Under the pieces are notes generated by a model. The model made no database searches. It worked only from the letters and a program-made list of their open reading frames with translations, and was not told where the DNA came from. A program made the translations under genes and the position numbers. A DNA stretch of 64,000 nucleotides from a bacterium (GTDB lineage Bacteria; Bacillota; Bacilli; Lactobacillales; Streptococcaceae), in assembly GCA_905221545.1 (NCBI GenBank), contig CAJNDO010000011.1, forward strand, positions 1 to 64,000, in the 5' to 3' direction. Positions 47,490 through 54,102 of this stretch are shown here, in pieces. The first letter of the stretch is position 1; each line of letters opens with the position of its first letter.

Positions 47490-47518
47490 AAAAAATAGGC
47501 AGAACAAACACTCTACCT
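47490..47518 (-). terminator. Terminator of the small peptide region
   Basis: Minus strand TAGGTAG...CTGCCTA hairpin followed by TTTTTT, just upstream of the ComE box; it separates the peptide genes from comAB. Confidence 0.6.
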
Positions 47519-47529
47519 AAAATATATAT

Positions 47530-47718
47530 TTATTTCTTTTTCTTCCTAATTCTTTTGTCAATCATATATAAAACGATAATCGAAAACACCGGTGGTACAA
47601 TATAACTCTTTTCACTCATTGTCAGCTGAAATCCCAGAGTTGCTAGTATCTTAAAGATGAAAATATTCATAAAAAATAGAAAAATAAATACTAAAAAATA
47701 TTTTAAAACCTTCTTCAT
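47530..47718 (-). CDS. Small two-segment membrane protein, immunity-like
   Basis: 62 residues: MKKVLKYFLVFIFLFFMNIF, a short loop, then VPPVFSIIVLYMI and a basic tail RIRKKKK. Size, basic ends and position beside double-glycine peptides are typical of bacteriocin immunity proteins, but no specific family is recognisable. An AAGG sits too close to the ATG, so the start is not certain. Confidence 0.5.
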   Translation of the reverse strand: MKKVLKYFLVFIFLFFMNIFIFKILATLGFQLTMSEKSYIVPPVFSIIVLYMIDKRIRKKKK

Positions 47719-47820
47719 TCCTTTTCTTCAACTTTCCTAATTTCTATACCTATTTTATCAAATTTTATCAAAAAATACATGTAAAACTCCAAATAAACAG
47801 CTCAACTACACTTTTTTGGC

Positions 47821-47850
47821 AAAAAATAGGCAGAACAAATGTCCTGCCTA
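47821..47850 (-). terminator. Terminator in the peptide region
   Basis: Minus strand TAGGCAG-GACATTTGTT-CTGCCTA followed by TTTTTTG. Sequence is a close copy of the terminator at 47490-47518, suggesting duplication. Confidence 0.7.
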
Positions 47851-47882
47851 CTAAAAATATGGTATGAAAGGAAATTGATTTT

Positions 47883-48047
47883 TTACTGACACCCTAGGCA
47901 AGCTTGGAACAAATAAATCATTGATAGTAACATTTGTGACATCCTATTTATTACTTCAATTTCTAATGTCCCTGCTATTTCTAAGCCACCTTTGGTATGA
48001 TCTATTCCTAGTCAGAATAGATAACACCGTTCTAAATTACGATTCAT
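47883..48047 (-). pseudogene. Decayed peptide gene with strong ribosome site
   Basis: AAAAAAGGAG stands 5 bases before ATG 48047, but the frame stops after 11 codons (MNRNLERCYLF). Beyond the TGA the same frame stays open for 42 codons, including HTKGG and ending ACLGCQ. It may be a broken GG-leader peptide; the homology is not certain. Confidence 0.35.
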
Positions 48048-48114
48048 AGTTACTCCTTTTTTGATTCGTTACCACAAGACACCTATTCCCTATAGAGCGT
48101 CTACTGCTTTAAAT

Positions 48115-48330
48115 CTATCTATTCTTTTTTTCTTTACTTCTGTATAAAAGAATGAAGACCATCATAAATAATGCAATCGTGGGTATATTAAAATTATCAA
48201 ACCAAGTAGGTAAAGATACTTTATTTATGTCAGCCACTAATCTGATGATTATATAAGACATTGAACTAAGTAATACCATGATTTCAGGCAAAACTTTCAA
48301 TACTGATTTAACGAATTTTTTTAAAAACAT
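48115..48330 (-). CDS. Small two-segment membrane protein, immunity-like
   Basis: 71 residues with segments at about 14-34 (PEIMVLLSSMSYIIIRLV) and 50-63 (TIALFMMVFILLYRS) and a basic tail SKEKKNR. AGAGAGG precedes the ATG. It follows a decayed double-glycine peptide gene, so it may be the immunity partner left over from it. No known family is recognised. Confidence 0.55.
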   Translation of the reverse strand: MFLKKFVKSVLKVLPEIMVLLSSMSYIIIRLVADINKVSLPTWFDNFNIPTIALFMMVFILLYRSKEKKNR

Positions 48331-48357
48331 AGAAATGCCTCTCTGACTACAATCAGA

Positions 48358-48489
48358 TTATGGTCTATTCGCATAATACCCCAAAGCTGCTCCTCCAGTA
48401 GGAAGTAATAATCCTTCGATAACAATCAATAAACCTACTTCAACTTATTTACTTTGCTCTACGATTTCAAATTGATTCAAATTTTGCAT
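48358..48489 (-). pseudogene. Double-glycine peptide gene interrupted by a stop codon
   Basis: ATG 48489, preceded by AGAGGGG, gives MQNLNQFEIVEQSK and then TAA (48445). Past it the frame continues for 28 codons to VEVGLLIVIEG, then LLLPTGGAALGYYANRP and a stop. The MQNLNQFEIV start is like GG-leaders of blp/com-type bacteriocins. One base change (TTA to TAA) would explain the break. Confidence 0.45.
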
Positions 48490-48502
48490 GTTATACCCCT
48501 CT

Positions 48503-48601
48503 TTAAATAATACTAGCTAAGCCAATAGTGAGTCCCACTAATAAACCTACCATCCCTGAAGCTGATATAATAATAGCCGCAAATTCGTTTGAAAAATTCA
48601 T
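48503..48601 (-). CDS. 32-residue hydrophobic peptide
   Basis: MNFSNEFAAIIISASGMVGL followed by LVGLTIGLASII. One glycine-rich hydrophobic segment with GxxxG-like spacing (GMVGLLVGLTIGL), no double-glycine leader. GTGAAG lies 8 bases before the ATG. It lies between two GG-peptide genes and could be a leaderless partner or a membrane peptide. No family recognised. Confidence 0.4.
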   Translation of the reverse strand: MNFSNEFAAIIISASGMVGLLVGLTIGLASII

Positions 48602-48624
48602 TGATTTCTTCACAGTGTTTTATC

Positions 48625-48804
48625 TTATCTGAAGTAACCCCATGCAGCTAGCCCTACAGCGGATAAACCACCGACAACATACCCTGCAACCTTGATTCCT
48701 ACTGGAACTGCTACTACCGCTGCAGGAAGTACTCCTCCATCAACTGTTGCTAGTTCTTTTTCTGTCATTACTGTAAACTGATGATCATTTACTAAAATAT
48801 TCAT
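48625..48804 (-). CDS. Double-glycine bacteriocin-like precursor peptide
   Basis: 59 residues. Leader MNILVNDHQFTVMTEKELAT then VDGG (cleavage after residue 24). The mature part, VLPAAVVAVPVGIKVAGYVV and GGLSAVGLAAWGYFR, is rich in Ala, Gly and Val, like class IIb bacteriocins. AAGGAG lies 8 bases upstream. The ATG overlaps the stop of the preceding 64-residue gene (ATGA), so the genes are coupled. ComAB next door would process it. Confidence 0.8.
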   Translation of the reverse strand: MNILVNDHQFTVMTEKELATVDGGVLPAAVVAVPVGIKVAGYVVGGLSAVGLAAWGYFR

Positions 48805-48995
48805 TTTAAGTTCTCCTTGTTCTTATTCACTTTTGATTTAAATATTTCTTTTTTATTAATATAGTGTGTCAATGCTACTAACAAAATACAGCTCTCCAAC
48901 GATACCTTTTCTAAATTAAATAGAGAATAAATTAATAATATGCTGTAAGCTGTTAAAGCAGATCCTACATATATTTTTTTTAATATTCTATTCAT
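48801..48995 (-). CDS. Small membrane protein between two GG peptides, probable immunity protein
   Basis: 64 residues. Segments at about 8-26 (IYVGSALTAYSILLIYSL) and 32-45 (SLESCILLVALTHYI), and a Lys-rich tail. It starts 17 bases after one GG peptide and overlaps the next. Immunity proteins of class II bacteriocins often have this place and form. No named family seen. Confidence 0.55.
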   Translation of the reverse strand: MNRILKKIYVGSALTAYSILLIYSLFNLEKVSLESCILLVALTHYINKKEIFKSKVNKNKENLK

Positions 48996-49012
48996 AAAAC
49001 TTACCCAAAGTT

Positions 49013-49201
49013 TTATTTTAGATTTTTTCCAACTTGATAAAGACCTGCTCCTAGTATAATAGCCCCTCCTGTTACAGAAAAACCTTTAAACGCAGCTACT
49101 CCAAACGCAACTACTAGTGGTGCAATCCCCCCATCTACATTCACCAACTCTTCTTCTGTAAGAGCTACAAAGTTCTGTTCCATTTTGTCAAAATTTGTCA
49201 T
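49013..49201 (-). CDS. Double-glycine bacteriocin-like precursor peptide
   Basis: 62 residues from ATG 49201 (MTNFDKMEQNFVALTEEELV then NVDGG), with GAGGAG 7 bases upstream; a longer frame from 49216 uses an ATG that overlaps that site. The mature part IAPLVVAFGVAAFKGFSVTG and following is Gly/Ala-rich and hydrophobic with GxxxG spacing. With the 59-residue peptide it could form a two-peptide bacteriocin. It is the first GG gene after the eight-unit array and may share its transcript. Confidence 0.8.
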   Translation of the reverse strand: MTNFDKMEQNFVALTEEELVNVDGGIAPLVVAFGVAAFKGFSVTGGAIILGAGLYQVGKNLK

Positions 49202-49234
49202 CTTTTTTCTCCTCAATTTGTATATGTTTAATGT

Positions 49235-49288
49235 TTATACTCTAAGCCACTTAAATAGCCGGATTGGATAAATAACTGAAATAAGCAT
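49235..49288 (-). CDS. Array peptide 8 (divergent, 17 residues)
   Basis: MLISVIYPIRLFKWLRV. It keeps the YP at residues 7-8, the hydrophobic/aromatic make-up and the 125-base spacing, but is otherwise different, with more basic residues. AAGGAG lies 7 bases before the ATG. It is the last unit, next to the first GG-peptide gene. Confidence 0.6.
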   Translation of the reverse strand: MLISVIYPIRLFKWLRV

Positions 49289-49362
49289 TTCTAATCTCCT
49301 TCCTTTTCTTTCTTACTTATTTATTCGAAAAAGAATTCGAAAATGTACAACTAAATTAAATT

Positions 49363-49413
49363 TTATTTGAAAAATAATTTAGTAAACCATGGATAGAAAA
49401 TTGGTAGATACAT
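49363..49413 (-). CDS. Array peptide 7
   Basis: MYLPIFYPWFTKLFFK, preceded by AAAGGAGTTTGCTTC. Same peptide as units 2, 5 and 6. Confidence 0.7.
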   Translation of the reverse strand: MYLPIFYPWFTKLFFK

Positions 49414-49487
49414 GAAGCAAACTCCTTTCTGTTTCCTCTTACTTATCTATTCGAAAAAAATTTCGAAAATGTACAACTAAATTAAAT

Positions 49488-49538
49488 TTATTTGAAAAAT
49501 AATTTAGTAAACCATGGATAGAAAATTGGTAGATACAT
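49488..49538 (-). CDS. Array peptide 6
   Basis: MYLPIFYPWFTKLFFK, preceded by AAAGGAGTTTGGTTT. Confidence 0.7.
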   Translation of the reverse strand: MYLPIFYPWFTKLFFK

Positions 49539-49612
49539 AAACCAAACTCCTTTCTTTTTTCCTCTCACTTATTTATTCGAAAAACAATTCAAAAATGTAC
49601 AACTAATTAAAT

Positions 49613-49663
49613 TTATTTGAAAAATAATTTAGTAAACCACGGATAAAAAATTGGTAGATACAT
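49613..49663 (-). CDS. Array peptide 5
   Basis: MYLPIFYPWFTKLFFK, with silent changes (TTT and CCG) against unit 6, preceded by AAAGGAGCCTAGTTC. Confidence 0.7.
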   Translation of the reverse strand: MYLPIFYPWFTKLFFK

Positions 49664-49737
49664 GAACTAGGCTCCTTTCTTTTCCTCTTACTTATCTATT
49701 AGAAAAAAATTTCGAAAATGTACAACTAAATTAAATT

Positions 49738-49788
49738 TTATTTGAAAAATAACTTAATGAACCACGGATACAAGATTGGTAGATACAT
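49738..49788 (-). CDS. Array peptide 4
   Basis: MYLPILYPWFIKLFFK: Leu 6 and Ile 11 instead of Phe and Thr. Same peptide as unit 1 with silent third-base changes. Confidence 0.7.
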   Translation of the reverse strand: MYLPILYPWFIKLFFK

Positions 49789-49861
49789 GAAGCAAACTCC
49801 TTTCTGTTTCCTCTCACTTATTTATTCGAAAAACAATTCAAAAATGTACAACTAATTAAAT

Positions 49862-49912
49862 TTATTTAAAAAATAACTCAGTTAACCATGGGTAGAACAT
49901 TGATATAAACAT
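49862..49912 (-). CDS. Array peptide 3 (variant)
   Basis: MFISMFYPWLTELFFK. Six substitutions against the common form, but the FYPW core and the LFFK end are kept. Preceded by AAAGGAGCCTAGTTC. Confidence 0.68.
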   Translation of the reverse strand: MFISMFYPWLTELFFK

Positions 49913-49985
49913 GAACTAGGCTCCTTTCCTTTTCTTCTTACTTATTTATTCGAAAAAGAATTCGAAAATGTACAACTAATTAAAT

Positions 49986-50036
49986 TTATTTGAAAAATAA
50001 TTTAGTAAACCATGGATAGAAAATTGGTAGATACAT
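49986..50036 (-). CDS. Array peptide 2
   Basis: MYLPIFYPWFTKLFFK, preceded by AAAGGAGTTTGGTTT. Confidence 0.7.
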   Translation of the reverse strand: MYLPIFYPWFTKLFFK

Positions 50037-50112
50037 AAACCAAACTCCTTTCTTTTGCCTCTTACCTATTTATTCGAAAAACATTTTCGAAAATAAACAA
50101 CCAAATCAAATT

Positions 50113-50163
50113 TTATTTAAAAAATAACTTAATAAACCACGGATACAAGATTGGTAGATACAT
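50113..50163 (-). CDS. Array peptide 1
   Basis: MYLPILYPWFIKLFFK, preceded by AAAGGAGCCTATTTC. First unit after the response regulator gene. Its upstream TTCGAA region is joined to the T-run of that gene's terminator. Confidence 0.7.
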   Translation of the reverse strand: MYLPILYPWFIKLFFK

Positions 50164-50211
50164 GAAATAGGCTCCTTTCCTTTTCCTCTTACCTATCTAT
50201 TCGAAAAAGAA

Positions 50212-50252
50212 TTCAAAAAAATAAGAATATCAGAAAATTTTCCGACATTCTT
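50212..50252 (-). terminator. Terminator after the response regulator gene
   Basis: Minus strand hairpin AAGAATGTCGGAAAA/TTTTCTGATATTCTT (50223-50252) followed by ATTTTTTTG. It separates the kinase/regulator operon from the array, so the array either has its own promoters or depends on readthrough. Confidence 0.75.
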
Positions 50253-50282
50253 ATTGATAAATTGATTCAAGTCTAACAGATA

Positions 50283-51014
50283 TTAGACATTGAGATATTT
50301 TTTAAGGCTTCTTCTGGCTGTTCGTGATACGGGGAAGTGCAAGCCTTCTAACAGGGTTACTTCTGTCGCAGTCATCTCTTCAATGGCCTGTAAACTGACC
50401 AACGTATTGCGATTGGCATAGACAAAGTAATCTTTTTCAGCCTTGGCAGCGATATCCTTGAGACTGCCATAAATGGTCTTGATAGAATGATTGGCATAAT
50501 AGACCTTGATACGATGGGATTCCACTGAAGTTTCAAAGGCTAAAATCTCATGGTAGGGCAGAGTAAAGCCCCGTCTTCCCTCAAAACTATAGGTGAAGAG
50601 ACGCATATTTTCCCTCTTATCCACTGCCAGTACATAGTCCAGACAGCGCTCCAGCTGATGACGGTAATCCTCCTCAGGCTGATCCTTGGAAATAAAATCC
50701 AAGGCAGACAAGTGGTAGCGAAAAACTAAAGGCAAGGCCTCCGAGTGCGTAGACACAAAGACAATACTTGTAAAAGGATCTCGCTCCCGAACCTGTTGAG
50801 CAACCTGAAAGCCCCGTTCACGCTCTCCATCAATCTCTAAATCCAATAAATAGAGCTGGTAATGGTCAAAATACTGGGAATACTTTTCAACATCTCCATA
50901 GTTTTTGGCAATATCAATTTCCAATCTTAAATTGCGAGAGCGACCGATATCTAATAAAGTCTGCTCTATCCGTCCTTGCTGGATTCTATCGTCTTCCAAA
51001 ACTAAAATTCTCAT
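50283..51014 (-). CDS. LytTR-family response regulator (ComE/BlpR-like)
   Basis: 243 residues. Receiver domain MRILVLEDDRIQQGRIEQTL with acids at 8-9, phospho-Asp in YLLDLEIDG (about 58) and Lys in LDFISKDQ (about 105); LytTR DNA-binding domain from about 140 (LPYHEILAFETS, KTIYGSLKDI, FVYANRNTLVSL, FPVSRTARRSLKKYL). Close to ComE and BlpR in layout, but a distinct paralogue. It overlaps the upstream kinase by 4 bases. Family members control peptide-pheromone and bacteriocin promoters through direct repeats. Confidence 0.88.
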   Translation of the reverse strand: MRILVLEDDRIQQGRIEQTLLDIGRSRNLRLEIDIAKNYGDVEKYSQYFDHYQLYLLDLEIDGERERGFQVAQQVRERDPFTSIVFVSTHSEALPLVFRYHLSALDFISKDQPEEDYRHQLERCLDYVLAVDKRENMRLFTYSFEGRRGFTLPYHEILAFETSVESHRIKVYYANHSIKTIYGSLKDIAAKAEKDYFVYANRNTLVSLQAIEEMTATEVTLLEGLHFPVSRTARRSLKKYLNV

Positions 51015-51943
51015 TCCTCTTCCCCTCGTTTCTCAGCCTTAAATGGCAATTCTAAATCTTGTCTAAAGGTCGTCTCTCCTAGCTGGGTATCTAAGTTCAA
51101 ATTATAATGAAAAACCATATCCTCCAAGGTCGCTAAGCCCAGTCCACTGTGGTTTCCCTTGGTCGAATAACCCTTTTGACTGAGAATGCTGGGATTCAGT
51201 TCTTCTTTCTTACGAGTGTTTTCAATGATAAAACGGACACTCCTATCGCCTGCCAATAAAGCAACCCGAATCTGCGGATTTTCAGCCTCACTGGCTGCCT
51301 CTAAGGCATTTGTCGTGAGGATAGAGAGGATACGAATAGCCTCCAACATCGGCAATGCCAGCTCTTCGACAACACCCACCGTCTCCAAACTAAAATGAAT
51401 TCCCTGCTTATCTGCCACAATCATGGCTTTGGCCAAGGTATTGCGAATGGCTATGTCATGGATATTGTGAAGATTAAAGGCTGTGTAATCTGCCTTTCTC
51501 AGCTTTTCATTGGTCTTTAGAAAGACATCTTGATAAATGGTAGACACCTCGGCCATATCTTGATTCGCTATTGCAGGCTCCATGCTGGCGACAATCCCTG
51601 CAAAATCATGACGGAAACCTCGAACCTCATCATAGAGATGACCTAGCTTATCCACCATTCCTTGCAAGGAACGATTTTCATCTTCCTGTCTCTGAATGGT
51701 CTGCTCATCACGATAAGCCTGCTCCAAATGCTTGATATAAAAGAGCCAAGAGAAAAAGAGAATGAAAATCAGCAGAGAAATGGTCGTGTCAAAACGAACG
51801 TAGAAAGAACTATTTCTATTGGTCATAAACGAAGAGAAGATCCTAAATCCAGTCAGAGGTAGGATAATGAAAAAACTCTTATGATAGTGGGTTTTGAAAG
51901 CATCTGAAAAGAATAAATCCAAATCCAAAGACCAACGCTTCAT
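50818..51943 (-). repeat. Direct repeat copy 1 (1126 bp) of a kinase/regulator block
   Basis: Covers the first part of the intact response regulator and the catalytic part of kinase 1. It aligns without gaps at a constant offset of 1537 bases with 52355-53480, with scattered point differences. Both edges are abrupt: inside the regulator gene after codon about 66, and inside the kinase gene before MKRWSLDLDL. Confidence 0.85.
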
Positions 51944-52345
51944 CATAACTACTGTTAATACGATAGCTAATAGGGAAAAAGAAGAGTTAACAATCCCATT
52001 ACCTACTTCTGATAGCATATCTATATCTAACATCCGAATATAGAACAATACCAATAAATAGCGAATACTCTGATAAAAACTAAAAAGATAGAGTGAAAGA
52101 AATAAAGATTCTCCTTTTTTCTTCCTATTCATATAGAAAATAAGGTAAAAAAAGATTAAAACTTCCAAATACATGATTTCAAAAAAAGTTTTACCAGCTA
52201 TTGCTTGCATCATTAGTAAACAGACTACGTATCTCTTTTTACGAAATTCCGGTGTAATTTGGTAACCTAGATAGATTGGAGGAACTATAATGGAGACTAT
52301 CAACAATAAAGCAAATAGAGTTTCCTTAATAAAAGTCAAAATCAT
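51011..52345 (-). CDS. Peptide-pheromone-type histidine kinase 1 (ComD/BlpH-like)
   Basis: 444 residues. Six or so membrane segments in the first 205 residues, then a coiled linker, the HPK10 phospho-His in VRGFRHDFAG (His about 246) and an HATPase domain with LTTNALEAASEA and GNHSGLGLATLEDM. This is the ComD/BlpH/AgrC class, which senses secreted peptides. Residues 1-134 differ strongly from kinase 2; the rest is nearly identical. Its ATG overlaps the stop of the truncated regulator (ATGA). Confidence 0.88.
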   Translation of the reverse strand: MILTFIKETLFALLLIVSIIVPPIYLGYQITPEFRKKRYVVCLLMMQAIAGKTFFEIMYLEVLIFFYLIFYMNRKKKGESLFLSLYLFSFYQSIRYLLVLFYIRMLDIDMLSEVGNGIVNSSFSLLAIVLTVVMMKRWSLDLDLFFSDAFKTHYHKSFFIILPLTGFRIFSSFMTNRNSSFYVRFDTTISLLIFILFFSWLFYIKHLEQAYRDEQTIQRQEDENRSLQGMVDKLGHLYDEVRGFRHDFAGIVASMEPAIANQDMAEVSTIYQDVFLKTNEKLRKADYTAFNLHNIHDIAIRNTLAKAMIVADKQGIHFSLETVGVVEELALPMLEAIRILSILTTNALEAASEAENPQIRVALLAGDRSVRFIIENTRKKEELNPSILSQKGYSTKGNHSGLGLATLEDMVFHYNLNLDTQLGETTFRQDLELPFKAEKRGEEE

Positions 52346-52551
52346 ACTATCAAATCACGCTCTCCATCAATCTCTAAATCCAATAAATAGAGCTGGTAAT
52401 GGTCAAAATACTGAGAATACTTTTCAACATCTCCATAGTTTTTGGCAATATCAATTTCCAATCTTAAATTACGAGAGCGACCGATATCTAGCAAAGTCTG
52501 CTCTATCCGTCCCTGCTGTACTCTATCATCTTCCAAAACTAAAATTCTCAT
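52342..52551 (-). pseudogene. Truncated copy of the response regulator
   Basis: 69 codons, identical in all but about one residue to the start of the full regulator (MRILVLEDDRVQQGRIEQTL), up to LEIDGER, then DLIV and a stop. It lacks the rest of the receiver and all of the LytTR domain. It still carries the phospho-Asp. It is coupled to both kinases by ATGA overlaps, so it may now serve mainly to keep translation going from kinase 2 to kinase 1. Confidence 0.85.
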
Positions 52552-53480
52552 TCCTCTCCCCCTCGTGTCTCATCCTTAAATGGCAATTCTAAATCTTGTC
52601 TAAAAGTCGTCTCTCCTAGCTGGGTATCTAAGTTTAAATCATAATGAAAAACCATGTCCTCCAAGGTCGCTAAGCCCAGTCCACTGTGGTTTCCCTTGGT
52701 CGAATACCCCTTTTGACTGAGAATGCTGGGATTCAGTTCTTCTTTCTTACGAGTGTTTTCAATGATAAAACGGACACTCCTATCACCTGCCAACAAAGCA
52801 ACCCGAATCTGCGGATTTTCCGCCTCACTGGCTGCTTCTAAGGCATTTGTCGTGAGGATAGAGAGGATACGGATAGCCTCCAACATCGGCAAAGCCAGCT
52901 CTTCTACGACCCCCACCGTCTCCAAACTAAAATGAATTCCCTGATTATCTGCCACAATCATGGCTTTTGCCAAGGTATTACGAATGGCTATATCATGGAT
53001 ATTGTGAAGATTAAAGGCTGTGTAATCTGCCTTCCTCAGCTTTTCATTGGTCTTTAAAAAAACATCTTGATAAATGGTAGACACCTCAGCCATATCTTGA
53101 TTCGCTATGGCAGGCTCCATACTAGCAACAATCCCTGCAAAATCATGACGGAAACCTCGAACTTCATCATAGAGATGACCCAGCTTATCCACCATTCCTT
53201 GCAAGGAACGATTTTCATCTTCCTGTCTCTGAATGGTTTGTTCATCACGATAAACCTGCTCCAAATGCTTAATGTAAAAGAGCCAAGAGAAAAAGAGAAT
53301 GAAAATCAGAAGAGAAATGGTCGTGTCAAAACGAACGTAGAAAGAACTATTTCTATTAGTCATAAACGAAGAGAATATCCTAAATACAGTCAGAGGTAGG
53401 ATAATGAAAAAACTCTTACGATAGTGGGGTTTGAAAGCATCTGAAAAGAATAAATCCAAATCCAAAGACCAACGCTTCAT
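52355..53480 (-). repeat. Direct repeat copy 2 (1126 bp) of a kinase/regulator block
   Basis: Partner of 50818-51943. It contains the truncated regulator and the catalytic part of kinase 2. The 411 bases between the copies (51944-52354) encode only the sensor of kinase 1. Confidence 0.85.
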
Positions 53481-53894
53481 AATTTTACAACATAAAAATA
53501 TTGAGAATAAATCAAATATAGCTTGATACAACGTCGAAAACTTGTCTAAAAACAACCAATTCTCACCAGATAATACACGAAGCCAGATTGTCAAAAATAA
53601 ATAGCGAATGCTTTGAAAGAAAATAAAAAGATATAAGGAAAGAAAAAGAGATTCCACTTTTCTCTTATGCAATACCAGTAAAAAAATACAGTAAAAGAAG
53701 AGAAGAATTCCTATATGAAATAATTCTCCAAATGTTTGACGAGCAAAAAAACTAATTAAAAATACAAGGACCCAATAACGTTTTTTATAAAATTCTGGGG
53801 AAATTTGAGCGCCTAAAAAAATAGTGGGCACTATGGTTGAAATAACTACCAATAGTATATATATCACAGAAAATAAAAATTCTAAAATAACCAT
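52548..53894 (-). CDS. Peptide-pheromone-type histidine kinase 2 (ComD/BlpH-like)
   Basis: 448 residues, same plan as kinase 1. A different membrane sensor (1-138: MVILEFLFSVIYILLVVIST, LGAQISPEFYKKRYWVLVF), then the shared part from MKRWSLDLDL, phospho-His about 250 and the same HATPase motifs. The two sensors align weakly (both have QI-PEF-KKRY and ESLFLSLYLF), so they are probably alleles of one receptor with different peptide specificity. First gene of the operon; AGGAGC stands 12 bases before the ATG. Confidence 0.88.
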   Translation of the reverse strand: MVILEFLFSVIYILLVVISTIVPTIFLGAQISPEFYKKRYWVLVFLISFFARQTFGELFHIGILLFFYCIFLLVLHKRKVESLFLSLYLFIFFQSIRYLFLTIWLRVLSGENWLFLDKFSTLYQAIFDLFSIFLCCKIMKRWSLDLDLFFSDAFKPHYRKSFFIILPLTVFRIFSSFMTNRNSSFYVRFDTTISLLIFILFFSWLFYIKHLEQVYRDEQTIQRQEDENRSLQGMVDKLGHLYDEVRGFRHDFAGIVASMEPAIANQDMAEVSTIYQDVFLKTNEKLRKADYTAFNLHNIHDIAIRNTLAKAMIVADNQGIHFSLETVGVVEELALPMLEAIRILSILTTNALEAASEAENPQIRVALLAGDRSVRFIIENTRKKEELNPSILSQKGYSTKGNHSGLGLATLEDMVFHYDLNLDTQLGETTFRQDLELPFKDETRGGEE

Positions 53895-53999
53895 AGAATG
53901 AAATAGCTCCTAATTTATTTAAGCAAAGTAGTATTAATAATATTTTTCTACTCGATACAACTCTCTAATTTTTCGTACTTTCTGAAAAACGATAAATCC

Positions 54000-54046
54000 A
54001 CAAAAGGCTTTAGTTTCTTTTAAAATACAAGAAATCTAAAGCCTCT
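54000..54046 (-). terminator. Terminator of choline-binding protein gene 1
   Basis: Minus strand GGCTTTAGATTTC...GAAACTAAAGCC (54006-54043) followed by TTTTGT, 60 bases after the stop. Confidence 0.75.
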
Positions 54047-54102
54047 TGAAAATGATTTGCACGTTTTATTTTTTATATTCGTTGTGAAGATTGCTTATCT
54101 AT

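Larger units (their letters stand above)
49235..50163 (-). repeat. Tandem array of eight ~125-bp units, each encoding a 16-17 residue peptide
   Basis: Start codons lie at 50163, 50036, 49912, 49788, 49663, 49538, 49413 and 49288, i.e. spaced 127, 124, 124, 125, 125, 125, 125. Each has AAGGAG 7-9 bases upstream and a stop after 16 or 17 codons. The gap between ORFs is conserved too: after each stop comes TTAATTTAGTTGTACATTTT, then TTCGAA twice 12 bases apart, then AAGTAAGAGG. Differences between the common units are largely silent (TTT/TTC, CCA/CCG), which argues that the peptide is selected. The array lies right after the terminator of the response regulator gene. No match to a known family that I can name. 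Confidence 0.85.

Noticed and set aside
49235..50220. CRISPR array
   Set aside because: Repeats of about 125 bp are contiguous and have no unique spacers. No cas genes are near. Each unit instead carries a ribosome site and a short ORF.
49235..50220. Iteron/replication origin or plasmid-type repeats
   Set aside because: AT-rich tandem repeats could suggest this, but no initiator gene is near, the unit is far longer than iterons, and silent changes within the ORFs favour coding.
49300..50220. LytTR-type binding sites (9-base repeats 12 apart) in each array unit
   Set aside because: ACATTTTCG resembles a ComE half-site, but no partner is found 21 bases up- or downstream. The TTCGAA pair is 12 bases apart centre to centre, which does not fit. 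Kept only as an open question.
53895..54102. ComC-like pheromone gene upstream of kinase 2
   Set aside because: The gap holds a terminator and probable promoter; no GG-leader ORF with a ribosome site was found on either strand.
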